Assembly: GCA_964017065.1 (NCBI GenBank)
Contig: OZ024784.1
Location: 16,721,152 to 16,785,151, forward strand
Direction of reading: 5' to 3'
Length of the DNA stretch: 64,000 nt
Source: Haliclona indistincta
Taxonomy: Eukaryota > Porifera > Demospongiae > Haplosclerida > Chalinidae
Shown one piece after another: positions 1-12,877 of this stretch (positions within the stretch are counted from its first letter, which is position 1; each line of letters opens with the position of its first letter). Made by a program: the position numbers and the translations under genes. The notes under the pieces are model-generated. The model was not told the origin of the DNA. It ran no database searches and was given only the letters and a program-made list of their open reading frames with translations.

Positions 1-53
1 TTTTGACCTTTTCTTCTCCTTTCCTTTCTTCTTTCTTCCTTCCTCTTATTCAG

Positions 54-3000
54 CATGGAAGCAATTCCAGTGAAAGCCCCAGAGCATGTACCATCCATGT
101 TCGCATTTCATCACTGTCGCGTGTTCCTCAGTCACCTCGGTCTGCTCTCCTGGAACAGGAGGTACAATAGCACACTACCTTATACTTCTGTCATCATTGC
201 AATGGAATAAGTTGTGTATAGGAGGAAGTGTCCGGGTCATTGTGATCTGTTGTTAGGGGTTACTATAGTAGCTGTCAATTGGCGCTCTAGTTAGTAGGAT
301 TCCAGTTCTTGCAGCTGTTAAGCTATTTAGAGCGAGTGTTGATTTCAGTCATTGTCTGGTTTCGTCTTACTAGCAAATTTTGCTCGTTGGAGCACTATCG
401 CACGTTTTATACAAATAAGTAGCATTCACATTAATAATACCTACAATATTGATAGATTATGTATCAGGATTGTGTATGATCTATTGAATGTTATGTAATA
501 CATTGCACCATTCTGTGAACAGTATATTATTTTGTATTGCCCACTGCCTGTCGGAATTCTGTGAACAGTATATCTTGTATTACCCACTGCCTGTTGGAAA
601 GTCTCTTTCTTCCTGTGAGGATGGAGTGCTGTCCTGTCTCTAGTTGTGAGAGGCGTACCATCATTTCCTATCTGACTGCCCTCATTAGCTCCTCTAATTT
701 GATTACACCACTGCTAATACAACACGGCTCTTTGATCATCGTGTGTTATACACTAATCCAGTTCCCAACTGAACTCTGTTGCACTATAATCATTACAGTA
801 GATCACTAATGGCATGTGTTGCTCTCTTTATCCTTTCAATATCAGCACTGTCATGTGACGTAGCAATCACGCTGAGAATAACAATGACAGTGTACAGAGT
901 CATTCCAGTAGACCAATGCCTTTCAACCATTGTTACTATATTAGACCAGTAGCCCTGACTAATCTGTGCTGTAGTAGACCACTTGTGAGTTAAGTTATGC
1001 CTCGACTGTAGACCAATGTGTTGCTATAGTTACATGCATACATTTCATGTTTTGCTATACACATGCAGTTTTGACCAGGACAATGTTTTCTTACATTACT
1101 ATAGTCCTAGTCTTCTTTTGTGCTGCTAGTACTAACTTCCTATGCTGGTAATTTCCTATAACACACTGTGTGATTCTCTTGCTGACAATGTCTGGTAATA
1201 ATTCACTTGCTACCTTTGGTATGCAGCTATATTGCTGTGTTGACACTTTGCTATGCCCTCCCTTCTTTATTCTTGTAATAGTATACGTGATTAATTTATC
1301 ATATTAAGTGGAGAATGCGTTTCTCTTTTCAATGTGGGAGGCATGATTTGGCTACACTATACTGCTGTTATATGAACCGTGTCCTTTTGTAATTCACTTT
1401 ATGAAGATTTCTCATTTTTCTTGCTTTCTAATCGTGTCCGGTTCATTTCCTTTCCCGTCATAATATAATTTTACATCAAGACCTCTCTCTCCTCTCTTTC
1501 AGGAACTATCTTGATGTCTTGGAGAAGAATGAACAGCTGATTAGAGAACTGAAGCATCTGGACAGCACTCTAATGCAATGGTTAGTTGCACTGAGATCAC
1601 TATACATTTTGAGCTCAACCCATCCTAAATGCCCAGAATGTTGCCTATTATGTACATATGCATGATGTGTGTGGTATCTGGTGTCTGTTGTTTGTTGATC
1701 AGTCTTAACTGTGGTGATATTATCATTGATATTGTGTTAAAATTGCCTGATCGATGAAATCATGACCAGTTGCTATGAGTAGTTCAGGAAGTGGCTGTAC
1801 AGGCTTCAGTTACTATAGTTACATCATTATTACTACTAAAATTCTTTTGTTACTGCCCACGACTCTCTTTCATGACATTGGAGTATTTCACACTTTATAA
1901 TTACTTCCGCTGTTTGCTCGTTCGTCCACAAATTGTTCTTTTTTCTACTTGTTTCATAGATATTCTAATTATTATGCTTTCTGTTTATTTTCTGTTTTAA
2001 ACAGCCTTTACTGTTTGTTATAGAATTGTCTCATAAATGCTCTTTTTATCTTTATTCTCCAGTCGGCAAACGTACAAGGTAGCGGTGCTATACGTAGCTC
2101 ATGGTCAAGAGGACAGGTATTCTGTTCTCTGCAACAACAAGGGAAGCAGAGGCTTCGAGGAGTTTGTAGCAGGTTTAGGATGGGAGGTGAGAAGACACAA
2201 CCTGTCCATATAGCACGCTATATTAGTAGCTTATAGTCCAAATCTTCTCAATTATGTGTATGCCGTTGGTCTAGTTACCGCCTCTAATGAGCCATGATGG
2301 CTTGATGTGGCACATGTTGTGTCCAAATAAACTGCTACTGTAATCTTGAAAATGCTCCAATGCACAGGGTCTATGAAATTCTGGGATTGTGTAACCGCCA
2401 CACGTTCATTAGGTTGTGTATATGTGTGTTGAGGGGTTCTGTTGGTATCTTGTTTACACACACTCAGTATAACTGATCTGTTTAGAGCGTTCTGGGGTTG
2501 TCTAGTCTTGTTTACCCTGAGCTGCATTGTGCACTAGATTGTGTTGGCACAATACAACTCCTGTCCACTGGTACATGCAAAGGGCATTTTGTGTAGTCCA
2601 GATTAAAATGTTTTTTAGAATGCCGATTGAGCATCTGTACAAGTAGTCTAGAATCCTATTGTGTGATATGCCCCTCATGGTTGCTGCATTAGTCGCTAAG
2701 GTGTTACTGGTCTCGCCCCCAGATAGGTTCGAAGGTGACTGTTCCAGTCAGATAGCTACTAGTGGTTGGTAGAGGATATTCAGTGTCTGATTTTGCTCTT
2801 CCTTGTGGTAATACTAGCCTATTCCAGACTGGATCTAGTCTGTAGTGATGATGATCAACTATTACTCATTGTCTGCCCATAGTCTTCCTGCCACGCTAAT
2901 TGTAGTTGTACTGTTGCTATAGTGGCTGGTTGCTGTGGCAACACAATCAGTACTTGCCTAGTCTAATATTGAGTTCATGGCCCAGCTGCTTTGGGTTGTG

Positions 3001-6000
3001 GGTGATAGCCACTTGGTCTAGCAATTGTTAGCAGCCAAGGATAGTAGCATTATAGGGTCTGAAACATGAGCTAACGGTCACCTGTGTAATATGGTCACCT
3101 CTCTGATGATATGAAAGTCCCAACTGATAACTTGCAACGCATCCATAATGCAACCACCTGCCTAATCAGGCCAATTTTACTAGGCCTAAAGGTGACCAGA
3201 TTAGCCAGGTTTCACTGTATTAGATCGCTGTTACTGCTGGGGTCAGTCAACAGGTTCTAGTTCATTTTACATGAGACATTGTGGCTTTAGCTGAGCTGAT
3301 GTGTGGCTGCTAGCTAACTGATTGGCTATTAGCCAAGCCTGCCTGTGCGCTGAGCTCTTCATAGACCCACACTCTGCGCCATGGGACTCATTGTAGCCCG
3401 CCCATTACGTGTAGAACCGCCCAATCCGTTGCCAATCGTTCTCATGACCTGTTGACAAGCTTCACCTACTCCGTTTAGCACCAGAGGTTTATATTGGTGT
3501 ATTAATAATGTGAAATAGTTCCAATGATAACTGTTATTTTTAGTGCGGTTGCTGTAGCAACTTCCTAGATTCTTTGTATTCTGCCCAGGTGTACTGCGGG
3601 TGGTGTATGATAAATCACAGGGCGCTATCACTAGACCAGGTGGTGATTATTTTAACCAGAGAGTCACAAAAAGAGTTTTTACTACTATCTTCTCCTGAGT
3701 AGCACCCACAGACTAGCTTTTCAAAGGCTTACCACATTCTCAGCACAGTAGTTCTGTGTTTATGTACTTGGAGACTGAGTATTTGAGTGGTCAATGTTGT
3801 CATTATTGTATTCACAAGTATACCCACACAGACTGCGTATTGCTGGCCAACCACTGCTATTGTCTTACATTACCTGATTATGCTAACCAAACAGAGCTCT
3901 CTTCTCTACTGTGTTGTTATCTGTTTACTATAATACCACAACTACCATCATCATAGACACCATCCAGACAATTAGACATGTGCTCTGCTGTTTGAACTCT
4001 GTACTTGCATGTGCATTCCTCTAGTGTTATATACACTCTAACTAAACATGTTACAGGTTGATATGGAGACTCATGCTGGCTACATGGGGGGGCTGAATAG
4101 AACGTTCTGTAAGGGATGCACCTTGCCCTATTACGCCACTTCATCTGAAGAGATACTGTTTCACGTGTCTACCAGAATGCCATCTAAAGGGAAGGACATT
4201 GAGCAGGTTAGTAGTTAGTGCAGCTCTCTCTCTCCTTCCCACTCTCATTCTTCTTGCTGTCTGTAATTGTCATTGTGTTTCTAACTAGTATTGTCTATGA
4301 GTACCAAAGAATTTGTCCAATCTATTTGACTTCATTTGGCTGTTGGCCATACCCGACCTAGCAGAGTCACATAGTTAAATTAACATTAGCTGTTCATCCC
4401 TGATGTTCCCATATTAGGGAGCGTGAAGTGGTATGCTTTGCCTACTGCCAATGGATAGACTTTTGTGACTGAAGCTCCAGAAGTCCATGTGGTGATATAA
4501 TTATCAATCCACAGCTCACTGAATGATTTAGCTTAGCATAAGCCATTTACACAGGATGCCTTCAATATTCTAGTTCCTTGTTAGTAGGGGATGAGGTTTG
4601 CTAGATTGAACCACAAGATCTGTGTACAAACCTGTACATTCAAGGTTCTCTCATTGGATATCTAGCAAAGAGACAGTGTCTCTTGTGAAAGTTGTCATGT
4701 GCAACTACAGTCAGTGTAAAGGTCTACCATACAAAGGCAGCCGACTACCACACAGCAATTGCACAGTAGTTTCACTATGGCAGTAGAGTGCATGTTTATT
4801 CCTACACAAAGGTGGGTCTAGGAATACACACAATACTGCAAAATTGGATAATGCATTTTCATGGCATGCCTGCAATGTTCACATGGTAGTGATTAGTGAC
4901 TCATAGTAATAGCAAATCTGAACTGAACTGCCTATTAGGTTATGAGTAGGCTATTTATCTCATTACTCGGTAGTATCATGAAACCTATCATAGCTGCATT
5001 TCTCTCTGCTCTATCATCAGGCGACACGTTTCCTAACCACCCATCCTCACTGATTGCATTCCTTGGATTGAACCCAGTCGGCAAATTTTCATAATTGAAT
5101 TCTTTGTGTGCAAGTTGATTCTGCATGGTGACCGCACATAAGAATATGCTGATGCTGCCCTCAGGATTTATTATATAACATTGGTTCTTATTTGCCTGTG
5201 GTATCATTACACACAACAGGAAGGAACATAAAATAATTAAACCACCACAAAAAATGTTCTCACTCCACAACCTAGACACTGCTCAGACATTTTAAGTACT
5301 CATAATAATTATGTACCATTAGAACATGCATGAGTGGGCAATGCTGTCATGCACTGTTAAGAAAACTCATTTCTTGTGCACGCCTAAATAACCATATAAC
5401 GTGGAGAGAGAGAACTGACCTTACGTAAAACTCTGCTAAGAAATTCTTTGTAGTCTATGAGCATGTGTGGCACTTTAATTGTCTCTGTTGTGGTCTGCCT
5501 GTCTCATTAGGTGCGGCATTTGGGCAATGATGAGATTCACATTGTGTGGAGCGAACACTGGAGAGATTATCGCAGAACCGTTTTCAAGACCCACTTTGCG
5601 GATGTTCTCATCATCATCTATCCACTGCCTAACAACCTGTTTCGAGTTCAGATCAACCGGAAAGACATGAGAACCAATGTGAGTGGTGAGACAGTGAGAC
5701 GGTGATCCAATCCGATCCACTCAGCATGTGATTTATTGTGATTGCTTGTTTTTAGTCAGTGTTGTATTACAGAATACAAATTCTGCGGTATGATAACTGT
5801 ATAGACAGGCATAACGTGACCCTTCTTGGGTGTTCCAGCTGTTACTTGATCCGATTGTGGTACAGGTATTAAGTAACTATTGAGAACTCAGCAATGTCTT
5901 TTGAGAGTTGGGTAATTAAAGCCTACATTACTTAGTTTAGGCTATTTCTAAGTGGTGCAAGAGTTGTTGACAAAACATAGGTTTGTAATGATTCTAAATT

Positions 6001-6852
6001 GTCTTGTGCAGGTCTCATTTGGACCGCTGTTTGATGGCGCCGTGGTTGACAAAGCCTGCCTGCCTTCTCTGGTTAGAGCGACAGCCATCAATGCCTCCAG
6101 AGCACTACGCACTCCATTGGTTGCCTATCGTGGAAGGTAGGAAAAATGCACTTGGTCATAAAATGATTAGTACACAAACATCCTGAGTTGCATTTTGAAC
6201 TCGTATCATTTTACTAGGTACCCAGAGCGATTCAATATCATCCAGGATGTGATGAAAATGAAGGTCAAGTGCAGCTATGAGGACTTTGCTCAGAGTGTGA
6301 TTCATCCAATAGAGTTTGACCCTTCTTCCGGTTCTGCTCCTCTCACTATTCGACACAGTCCTGTCAAACAGCTTGCACCCGCCACGTCAATCTACAGTAT
6401 CAAGCACGGTTCTTCTCCGGAAACTAGATGGAGCATGTCTCCAAAAGTGTCCAGTCTCCTCAGATTGACTCGATCCGGCTCTAAGGGACACTCTGAGAGA
6501 AAGAGTAAAAAATACCTGGATAAAGAAGAACTCACACGACGACCTCGCTCTAAAACAGTAGAGGAGACCATGTCATTGTCTCAACTGCAATGTAAGTCTA
6601 ATGTATTGTTACATGATAACATTTTCATGTGCCTCCTCCATAGCATCCCATGTGTCCAGATCGCAAAGACACGTGTCTGTACCGGACAATCTGCCCAGTC
6701 TAGGCATATCGGTGGAATGTGGTCCTGCCTCGCCTACTCTCTCTATTATCACTTCACCTGTTGACGCAGGCAGCCGATCTCACTCACTATCAACTGTTAC
6801 CTCACCCCTGGCAGTTACCACGGGCTTTCACCTCCCTTCCGAACAAAGATGA
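54..6852 (+). CDS. RALGAPA: RalGAP alpha subunit, C-terminal exons (partial)
   Basis: Catalytic subunit of the RalGAP complex, which speeds GTP hydrolysis by RalA/RalB. Eight exons can be read in one continuous frame: 54-161, 1503-1580, 2063-2186, 4057-4206, 5511-5678, 6012-6136, 6218-6591 and 6644-6852 (TGA). All have GT-AG borders and compatible phases. The Rap/Ran-GAP domain is clear: [41 protein letters not shown] (the GND holds the catalytic 'asparagine thumb' of this family), then GPLFDGAVV and [12 protein letters not shown], an order typical of RALGAPA1/2. After the GAP domain comes a Ser/Thr-rich tail of roughly 150 residues, longer than I recall for vertebrates. The 5' exons lie outside the window. 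Intron 3 is the longest at about 1.9 kb. The choice of RALGAPA over tuberin rests on the GAP-domain wording. Confidence 0.9.
3060..3228. mobile_element. Decayed inverted-repeat element end in RALGAPA intron
   Basis: The segment ends in CAGGTTTCACTGTA. Its reverse complement resembles the left terminus of the element at 29518-30098: a TACAGTGAAACCTG-type end, then GTCACCT, GGCC and a stretch around CAGGTGG. I read it as a diverged relative of that family inserted in intron 3. The far end is not defined, so the left limit is approximate. Confidence 0.35.
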
Positions 6853-8149
6853 CGAACGAATCCTATGACAATTACTTACAACAATACAGTCACTTGCTCT
6901 TATTTACGAAATTCTGTTCCAGTTTGTAATTTATGCATAACACCCTCATCCTGTACACTGAGTTTACTTTTCATCATCTATCGCACACAACAAATCTGAA
7001 ACTAGAGATGACCCTAACATAGCTTTTTATCACAATCTTCTCTTGATTTTATCCCAATCTCTTTTTGGTCTTCATTTTCGATCCATTTGCACTTACTCAA
7101 TTGCGCAACAAAACTTTTGTCACTGTTATATAAAGATCAGAGGGTGATTATATCAGTTTAGTTAGGGGTTAGAGGACTTCATCTAGCACAGGATCACCTC
7201 ACCTGTCTGGACTATGCATGCCAAGTGTATTGATATCACATCCTGTCTAGCTGTGCAGGTGACTACTACAAAGGCACTCCTGCAACTTTACCAAGATGTG
7301 TGATGTGACTACCTCTCGCTGACCTTTTAGTACCTCCCAGGAGGCTTACCTAGCATGAGATGTGCATTTTTCCTGATTTGGACTGCTTGCAGCAGTGTTC
7401 CAAGAACAGCCGTCAGTCCCGAAGGAAACCAGTGTGTCTCGCTTGTAGAAAGTACATTTCTGCTAACTAGATATTACTTCCACTACGAAACATTTGTACA
7501 TGTACAGATATCGTGTCCTAGACTCAAGAGATGATAATCATGATAGCTAATGCTGGTTTCTAAAACAATGTCACTCCCCCACAATTCCATGCTGATCCTT
7601 GGACCACTGACTGAAGTGGTAGGAGTTGTTTACTGTCTGTTGGCAAACTCCCTAGCTATCCAATTACATCAAGTTTGAGGTGGTTTCATGTAACGTTAGA
7701 AGGCTTACTTTATACATATAAGGAGGCTATAAGGGCATCTCTATATCTGTTAGTTAAGGAGAAGTCATGCAGTGCAAGGTGTTGATTTTATTGTGATGTG
7801 CCACACAGATATTTGAGTAATTATCAGCTAGCTATCTCCTCAAGTTGCAATTTTAAAATTTGTCATTTTAAGAAGTGCTGCTTTGATTGAAATATACCAG
7901 CAGTAAAATGATGATTATACACATAAAGTGCCTGCCTATATGTGGAATTAAAATCTTTTAGATGAGAAAATCAAATAATATTTATAATAGAAAAGTGTAC
8001 AAATAATATTATTATTATCAAGATGTATACAGGAAAAATGAGGAAGTGATAATAATAAAAGAATCATAAGCCTGTGCTGCCCTGAAGCAAAGATCAATAA
8101 AATAATAATGAAGTGTTGAGTGAAAAATCTGTTAAACTATAGTGCTGAA
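6853..8149. other. Intergenic region, RALGAPA 3' to FoxG-like 3'
   Basis: The two flanking genes converge on this 1.3-kb stretch. It should hold both 3' UTRs. I see no coding region, RNA gene or repeat family; it is AT-rich, with short poly(AT) runs near 7960-8100. Confidence 0.5.
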
Positions 8150-9469
8150 TCATGAAATGGTGTTTGCAGTCATGCTTGCAGCTGAGTAGAGAGCGACACC
8201 GTCAGTTTGTCCTGGTAAACTGCAAGCTGGTGCAGTAGACATACTCGAGCTTGATTGTGCCAAGCTTGGCTGATGGAAGGCTGTTGAACTGCGAATGTCT
8301 GGCATCGTCGGAGGAAAGAAGGACATAGGATTGTTCGGTAGCACAGGGGTAGTTGGCATGAAGAAGAATTGCTGTGTCTGTGGGGACATGGGAGTTAGAC
8401 CGGGAAAGGACATTGAGCCAGGAATCCCCGGACTTGGTAGGCTAGGGAGTCGGTAGGGGAGGGGAGAGTTCAGTAGAGGTACTTGTGTGCAGCTAGGGAG
8501 AGCAGATGGGTTTGGGAAGTATGAAGAGGTTGTTGTGGTGGTGGCACTTGCTGTTGAGCTGGTTCCTGACTGCTGATGCTGCTGCTGCTTCAAGAGAGAG
8601 TCCATGTTGAATCCAAATCCACCTTGTGCCTTCCCAAATGGCGACGCTAGTCCGGATGGAAGCGCAAATGCCGAGTTCAGGTACATGGGATGAGCAGGCT
8701 GCATTGCTCCACTTGGGATCCCTGTGGTGATGCTGTTGGGATAGGCTCCAGCAAGTGGATTGTGGTATGGGTACGATGGTTCGAGTGAGTAAGGAGGCAT
8801 ACTGTGCATTGGATGGTGTCTATGAAGACCAGCAGGCATTCGGATTGCCTGTCCGTAAATGTCTGGCTGCCCTGGTTGTCTCCTCGACATTGGTCGTCTG
8901 CGCAATTTTCCAGTCGTGCCTCCGATGAACATGATGTCGTCGCTGGTCGGATCGAGTGTCCAATAGTTTCCCTTGCCGGGATCGTCATAAGGACGAGGCA
9001 CCTTGACAAAACACTTGTTCAGTGACAGATTGTGCCTGATCGAGTTTTGCCAGCCTTGTTTGTTCTCTCTGTAATAAGGAAAGTTCTTCATAATGTAATC
9101 GTAAATACCGCTCAATGTTAGTTTTCTCTCTGGACTGGAACGAATCGCCATAACGATAAGTGCATTGTATGAGTAAGCTGGTTTCTGCTGTTTTGACTTC
9201 TTATCGGCTGAGCCATCTTGTTCGTCACTGTCATCTAATCCTTCCTTTTTCTCGTCTTCCTTGCAATCGTGATCACCAGCCAGCGCTTCTTCTAGTTTAA
9301 TTACAGGCTTGTCGCAGAGGTCTGTGTCTACTGCTGTAGCCTCCCAGGAAGCGTTGCTGGAAGGTGTGGTACAAGATCCGCTGTCTGCTGTATCGCCGTT
9401 AAAATTCCCCATACCAGGATAACTGCCGTAGTTCATCTTAGGGGACCGAGTGATTCCAGATACAGTCAT
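8150..9469 (-). CDS. FoxG-like forkhead transcription factor
   Basis: Sequence-specific nuclear DNA-binding protein, 439 aa, in a single exon. The forkhead domain spans about residues 96-190. It opens with [15 protein letters not shown], has the recognition helix region [21 protein letters not shown], and closes with [12 protein letters not shown] and [12 protein letters not shown]. The pieces [10 protein letters not shown] and [10 protein letters not shown] match what I know of FoxG (BF-1). An acidic Lys/Asp/Glu stretch (about 60-90) precedes the domain. The C-terminal half is rich in Pro, Ser, Gln, Thr and Met and looks disordered. The start is the first Met in frame; CTC/GAG-rich sequence lies just upstream. 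The FoxG class is inferred from the domain alone; a related FoxG/FoxL-type paralogue is possible. Confidence 0.88.
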   Translation of the reverse strand: MTVSGITRSPKMNYGSYPGMGNFNGDTADSGSCTTPSSNASWEATAVDTDLCDKPVIKLEEALAGDHDCKEDEKKEGLDDSDEQDGSADKKSKQQKPAYSYNALIVMAIRSSPERKLTLSGIYDYIMKNFPYYRENKQGWQNSIRHNLSLNKCFVKVPRPYDDPGKGNYWTLDPTSDDIMFIGGTTGKLRRRPMSRRQPGQPDIYGQAIRMPAGLHRHHPMHSMPPYSLEPSYPYHNPLAGAYPNSITTGIPSGAMQPAHPMYLNSAFALPSGLASPFGKAQGGFGFNMDSLLKQQQHQQSGTSSTASATTTTTSSYFPNPSALPSCTQVPLLNSPLPYRLPSLPSPGIPGSMSFPGLTPMSPQTQQFFFMPTTPVLPNNPMSFFPPTMPDIRSSTAFHQPSLAQSSSSMSTAPACSLPGQTDGVALYSAASMTANTIS

Positions 9470-10592
9470 AGCACTGTCGCGAGAGAGGTCCTCGAGAGAA
9501 ATATATAAACACTACTGATTTCTTTACTGGTACCAAAGCTGTGATTACACAATAGAGTAAACAAAGTCACCACAAGCTTTATTGCTCCGAGTTTCTGCCG
9601 ACTCCAGCTTAAATACACTGCTAACAGGAAGCAGTAGTTAACATCCGCTGCTGTGTAATTAAGCGGTTGGGATTGCAGTACTGACGCCATACTATTTTAT
9701 CTCCTTACCACCAGAAGGTGATAACCAGTTTCGATACATAAATAACCAGATAACATCTAGCAACAAAACAGTCATGAATGATAAAAATATAAGAGAAAAA
9801 TAACAACGCATTACATAGTTATGTATGTCAGTAGCAAATTAATTATTGTCAAGTGTGTTGTTGAGCAAGGTGAATTCTCTTTGCAGCTGGCTCCTGATCA
9901 TCTTGAAGAGAGATAAAGACTGCATAAAATCAGTGAAAATTAGAACCATTCATTTTCAGATTTATCTCAACACATGCAACAAACAAACTATAACTAGGAC
10001 TTTGACTCATAAAGTCCACAGGTTAGTTCTGTAACATTCAAGTGCTCCGGGTAATCTGTTACCTCCCTAGAGCGGGCAGGAAATGTACGGAGACAAGAAA
10101 CATGTAGTAATGGTACTATAGTCCTTTCTCATTCACATTGTTCAGCACAGCTGTATTAGCAGTTTGTGGTAACAATTAGTGTGCAATGTAGCTATTAAAA
10201 CCTGAAGTGCAAACTGCACTGCTATGACTGCAAAAATCTAACATGTACCAGAAACAAAGAAGCATCAACAATACATGTAACAAAATAATGCATTTTTACC
10301 CAAACCAATGCACCCATAAAAATTAATACTGTAATGTTTAAGTGCAGGTTATCCAATGAGAAACTGAAAAGAGTGCAGTATCTAAGTGACAGACAATAAT
10401 GGTTTCATCCAAACAGGTTAAAAGTTAAGTTCCAGCGATTATCACCTCACGTGCTAGTCACTGAAAATTGATACCAAGTTGGTTTCCCAAACACAAGATT
10501 AGGAGATGCCACTGATTGTAGCAGCTGCGTGCTAGTTTATTGGGATGCATGCAATAAACACAATGTATAATACCTGTATAAAGTAGCTATTA
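9470..10592. other. Intergenic region between FoxG-like 5' end and TRMT5 3' end
   Basis: Promoter side of the FoxG-like gene and 3' side of TRMT5. No gene, RNA or repeat family is recognised. The FoxG-like promoter should lie in roughly 9470-9750, but I could not define a TATA box or other element. Confidence 0.45.
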
Positions 10593-12827
10593 TCAATTTA
10601 CAACACTCAACCTACCTGGACATTCATTTCCATCATCATAAGCAACTTCAGAAGGTAACTTGAAGCTAACTCGCATCATTAATTTATTAGGAGAAACATC
10701 TCTAACATTGCTGACAGTATAGCTGCCAGCAGACAGCTGCACTCCAAGATGATGCTCGACTTCAGCTAGTGAGTCAGTTTCGGGTGAGTCAGATGTTGTG
10801 AAATGATAGCAATGGACGTACGGTAGTTCAAGAGACTCCCTGAGGTGCTGAGGAACGTTTGACATAACTCCACGAAAACTGTCCAGGAATTCTACCGCTG
10901 AGGCGGGAAGGTTCATTATCACATGTGATATGAGCCTAGGAGCAGCTGGGCTTGGTTGAGTTACTGAATCAGTGGTGGAAGACTTTATCAGCTCACTGAC
11001 CAACTCATTTGTCACCTTGGTTAAGAATTCACGAGCATCCAAATTGTACGCCTTCAAATTTGCCCCAACCTTGTTCAGCTTAGCATTGTCGGATAAAGCA
11101 GAGTAAGAGTGCGGATTGAGGTCATTTGCATACACCGTGCAACCCTTTTTGCATGCAGGAATAGCAAATGGGCCTACACCTGCAAACATATCAAGTACTA
11201 CATCTTTTTGCTTCAACAAATGAATAATACGACTATGTTCCTTCTCCAGACGAGAGTTCCAGTACACCTTGGAGAAATCGAAAGAGAAAGAACAGCCATT
11301 AGACAGTACAATGGTCTCCATTTTATCCTCCCCAGCTAAGATCTCCATTTTGAAGAAACGAAATGTCTCTTCAATAATTCCACTCTTGTTGACAACCGTG
11401 CGTATGCCAGCATTCTTGTGCTTATCCAACATCACTTCACCTGAATTCAACAAACACAACACGTGGCACAATAATTTTGGCACTGACCATTTCCAAGATT
11501 TACAAGCAACACTTATCACTTATAACAAGACAGGCGCCTGCCAAGATAATAGCGCTAGGTAATCCACTATTTACAGTAGCAGTAGTAGCAGTAGTAGTAT
11601 AATATAATACTAGTATTACAAGTAAGCAAGAATATGTTATGCTACATAAAATGTACAAGCAGACAACAATGTAACAACATTGTGATACAGTGTCCATAGT
11701 AACACATTTGAAAACAGCCACCAATCACAACAAATTATTATATGCCTCCAATCAGGAGATTATACTAGCTCATGATCATTGAGTGTCTGGTTCAGTTCAG
11801 GGCTACGATTGAGCAACCCGACCACTAAACGAAATCATTGATTATTAATTTTATGATTTTACCCCACAGCAAAGAGAATAAGCCGGCGAGATCAAAACAC
11901 AGAGGGTGTGAGTTCAATCATTAGCTTATTGGAACACTGAAAGGTTTTAACAATGATCGTATCACACTCTAGCAATAATCAATATCAACCTCATTTGAAT
12001 CATTTCCCCAAGAGCAGAAACATATGTTGTCACAAAGCATCAAATTTCATAGTCTAAATATTAATAACCTCATCAGATCTTCAGGCTCATAGTCAAAATG
12101 CAGTAGAATCTCACCTATAATTTTCTTGTAAGGTTCGTGACCGGTCCTGAGATTAATGTGTATGATGTGTCCAATTAATTCATATGCTTTGGGAACTTCA
12201 ATGCCCTCTGGTAATATTGCTGTCAGAACAGCTTTCATTGTGTAGTCCTCGTAACTAAGGACTACATCATCAGTGATAAAATGACCGCCATTGTCAGCAA
12301 CCCACTGCTTGTCGTCCTCTGTCAGTGCAAACGATTTGCAATGTTCAGGAATCAACCGTATAAGCTGTAGCATGAAAACATAGAGTCAATAATCTGCCTG
12401 CATGCATGTGTGCAACTCAAATGACAGCCAAGTGCAATAGTTTGCTTGTACTTGGTCATTCTGAGAAGATGTTTATACGACCCGATGGCAAGGGAATACC
12501 CCAAAACTGCACGTGATCTCATCCCGTACTCACCAAGTCTCCTTCTGTCTCAGGAAGCTTTACTACGTTCTTCACGCCATGGTAACGAAGGAGTACATGA
12601 TTCAGTCGTTTGCGGAACTGTAAACACAGCTTCTGGTTTACCCGTACCGCCGGAATACCCACCACTCTACGTTCAAAGACGGGCTTGTCCAGCGATGTCA
12701 TTCCGCGAACGCACTCAGGAGGTGCAAATATTTCGTCTAGAGTAGTCATGGTTGGTGCTTTTCTTTTGAACCAAGAGAAGATTAGATTAGTTTTTTCCAA
12801 AGTCCTGCACAGCAAACTTTTCAGCAT
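10593..12827 (-). CDS. TRMT5: tRNA (guanine37-N1)-methyltransferase
   Basis: Methylates N1 of G37 next to the anticodon, using S-adenosylmethionine, which protects reading frame in cytosolic and mitochondrial translation. Three exons: 12827-12534, 12364-12115 and 11440-10593. Their sum is 1392 nt, giving 463 aa; human TRMT5 is about 509 aa. Exon 1 encodes the N-terminal domain (SPPxxVRGMT-like APPECVRGMTSLDK). Exon 2 holds DVVLSYEDYTMKAVLTAILPEG and the GHIIHINLR motif. Exon 3 holds the Rossmann methyltransferase: motif I VVLDMFAGVGPFAIPA (about 261-276), YANDLNPHS, then the MNLPASAVEFLD motif that carries the family's NLP. The first Met starts MLKSLLCRTLEKTN, a basic leader that could target mitochondria; a second Met (MTTLDEIF) would give a shorter form. 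It shares a very short promoter with GDPGP1. Confidence 0.93.
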
Positions 12828-12877
12828 GCTGGTGGGCGGAGTTATAGATTTCGCGCGGTAAATGACGTCACATTGTC
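12828..12877. promoter_or_regulatory. 50-bp bidirectional promoter core with CRE palindrome
   Basis: Only 50 bp separate the TRMT5 start codon (12827, minus) from the GDPGP1 start codon (12878, plus). The interval contains TGACGTCA at 12863-12870, a perfect cAMP-response element (ATF/CREB site), and a GC-rich GGGCGG near 12834-12840. The CRE overlaps an out-of-frame ATG at 12862. If these start codons are right, both 5' UTRs are very short or transcripts overlap. Confidence 0.6.

Noticed and set aside
537..809. 90-codon plus-strand ORF in the first RALGAPA intron
   Set aside because: Low-complexity reading between two good exons; includes the duplicated GAACAGTATAT…CCCACTGCCTGT segment.
4935..5279. 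114-codon minus-strand ORF inside a RALGAPA intron
   Set aside because: Hydrophobic start but no family, no splice support, antisense to a well-supported intron.
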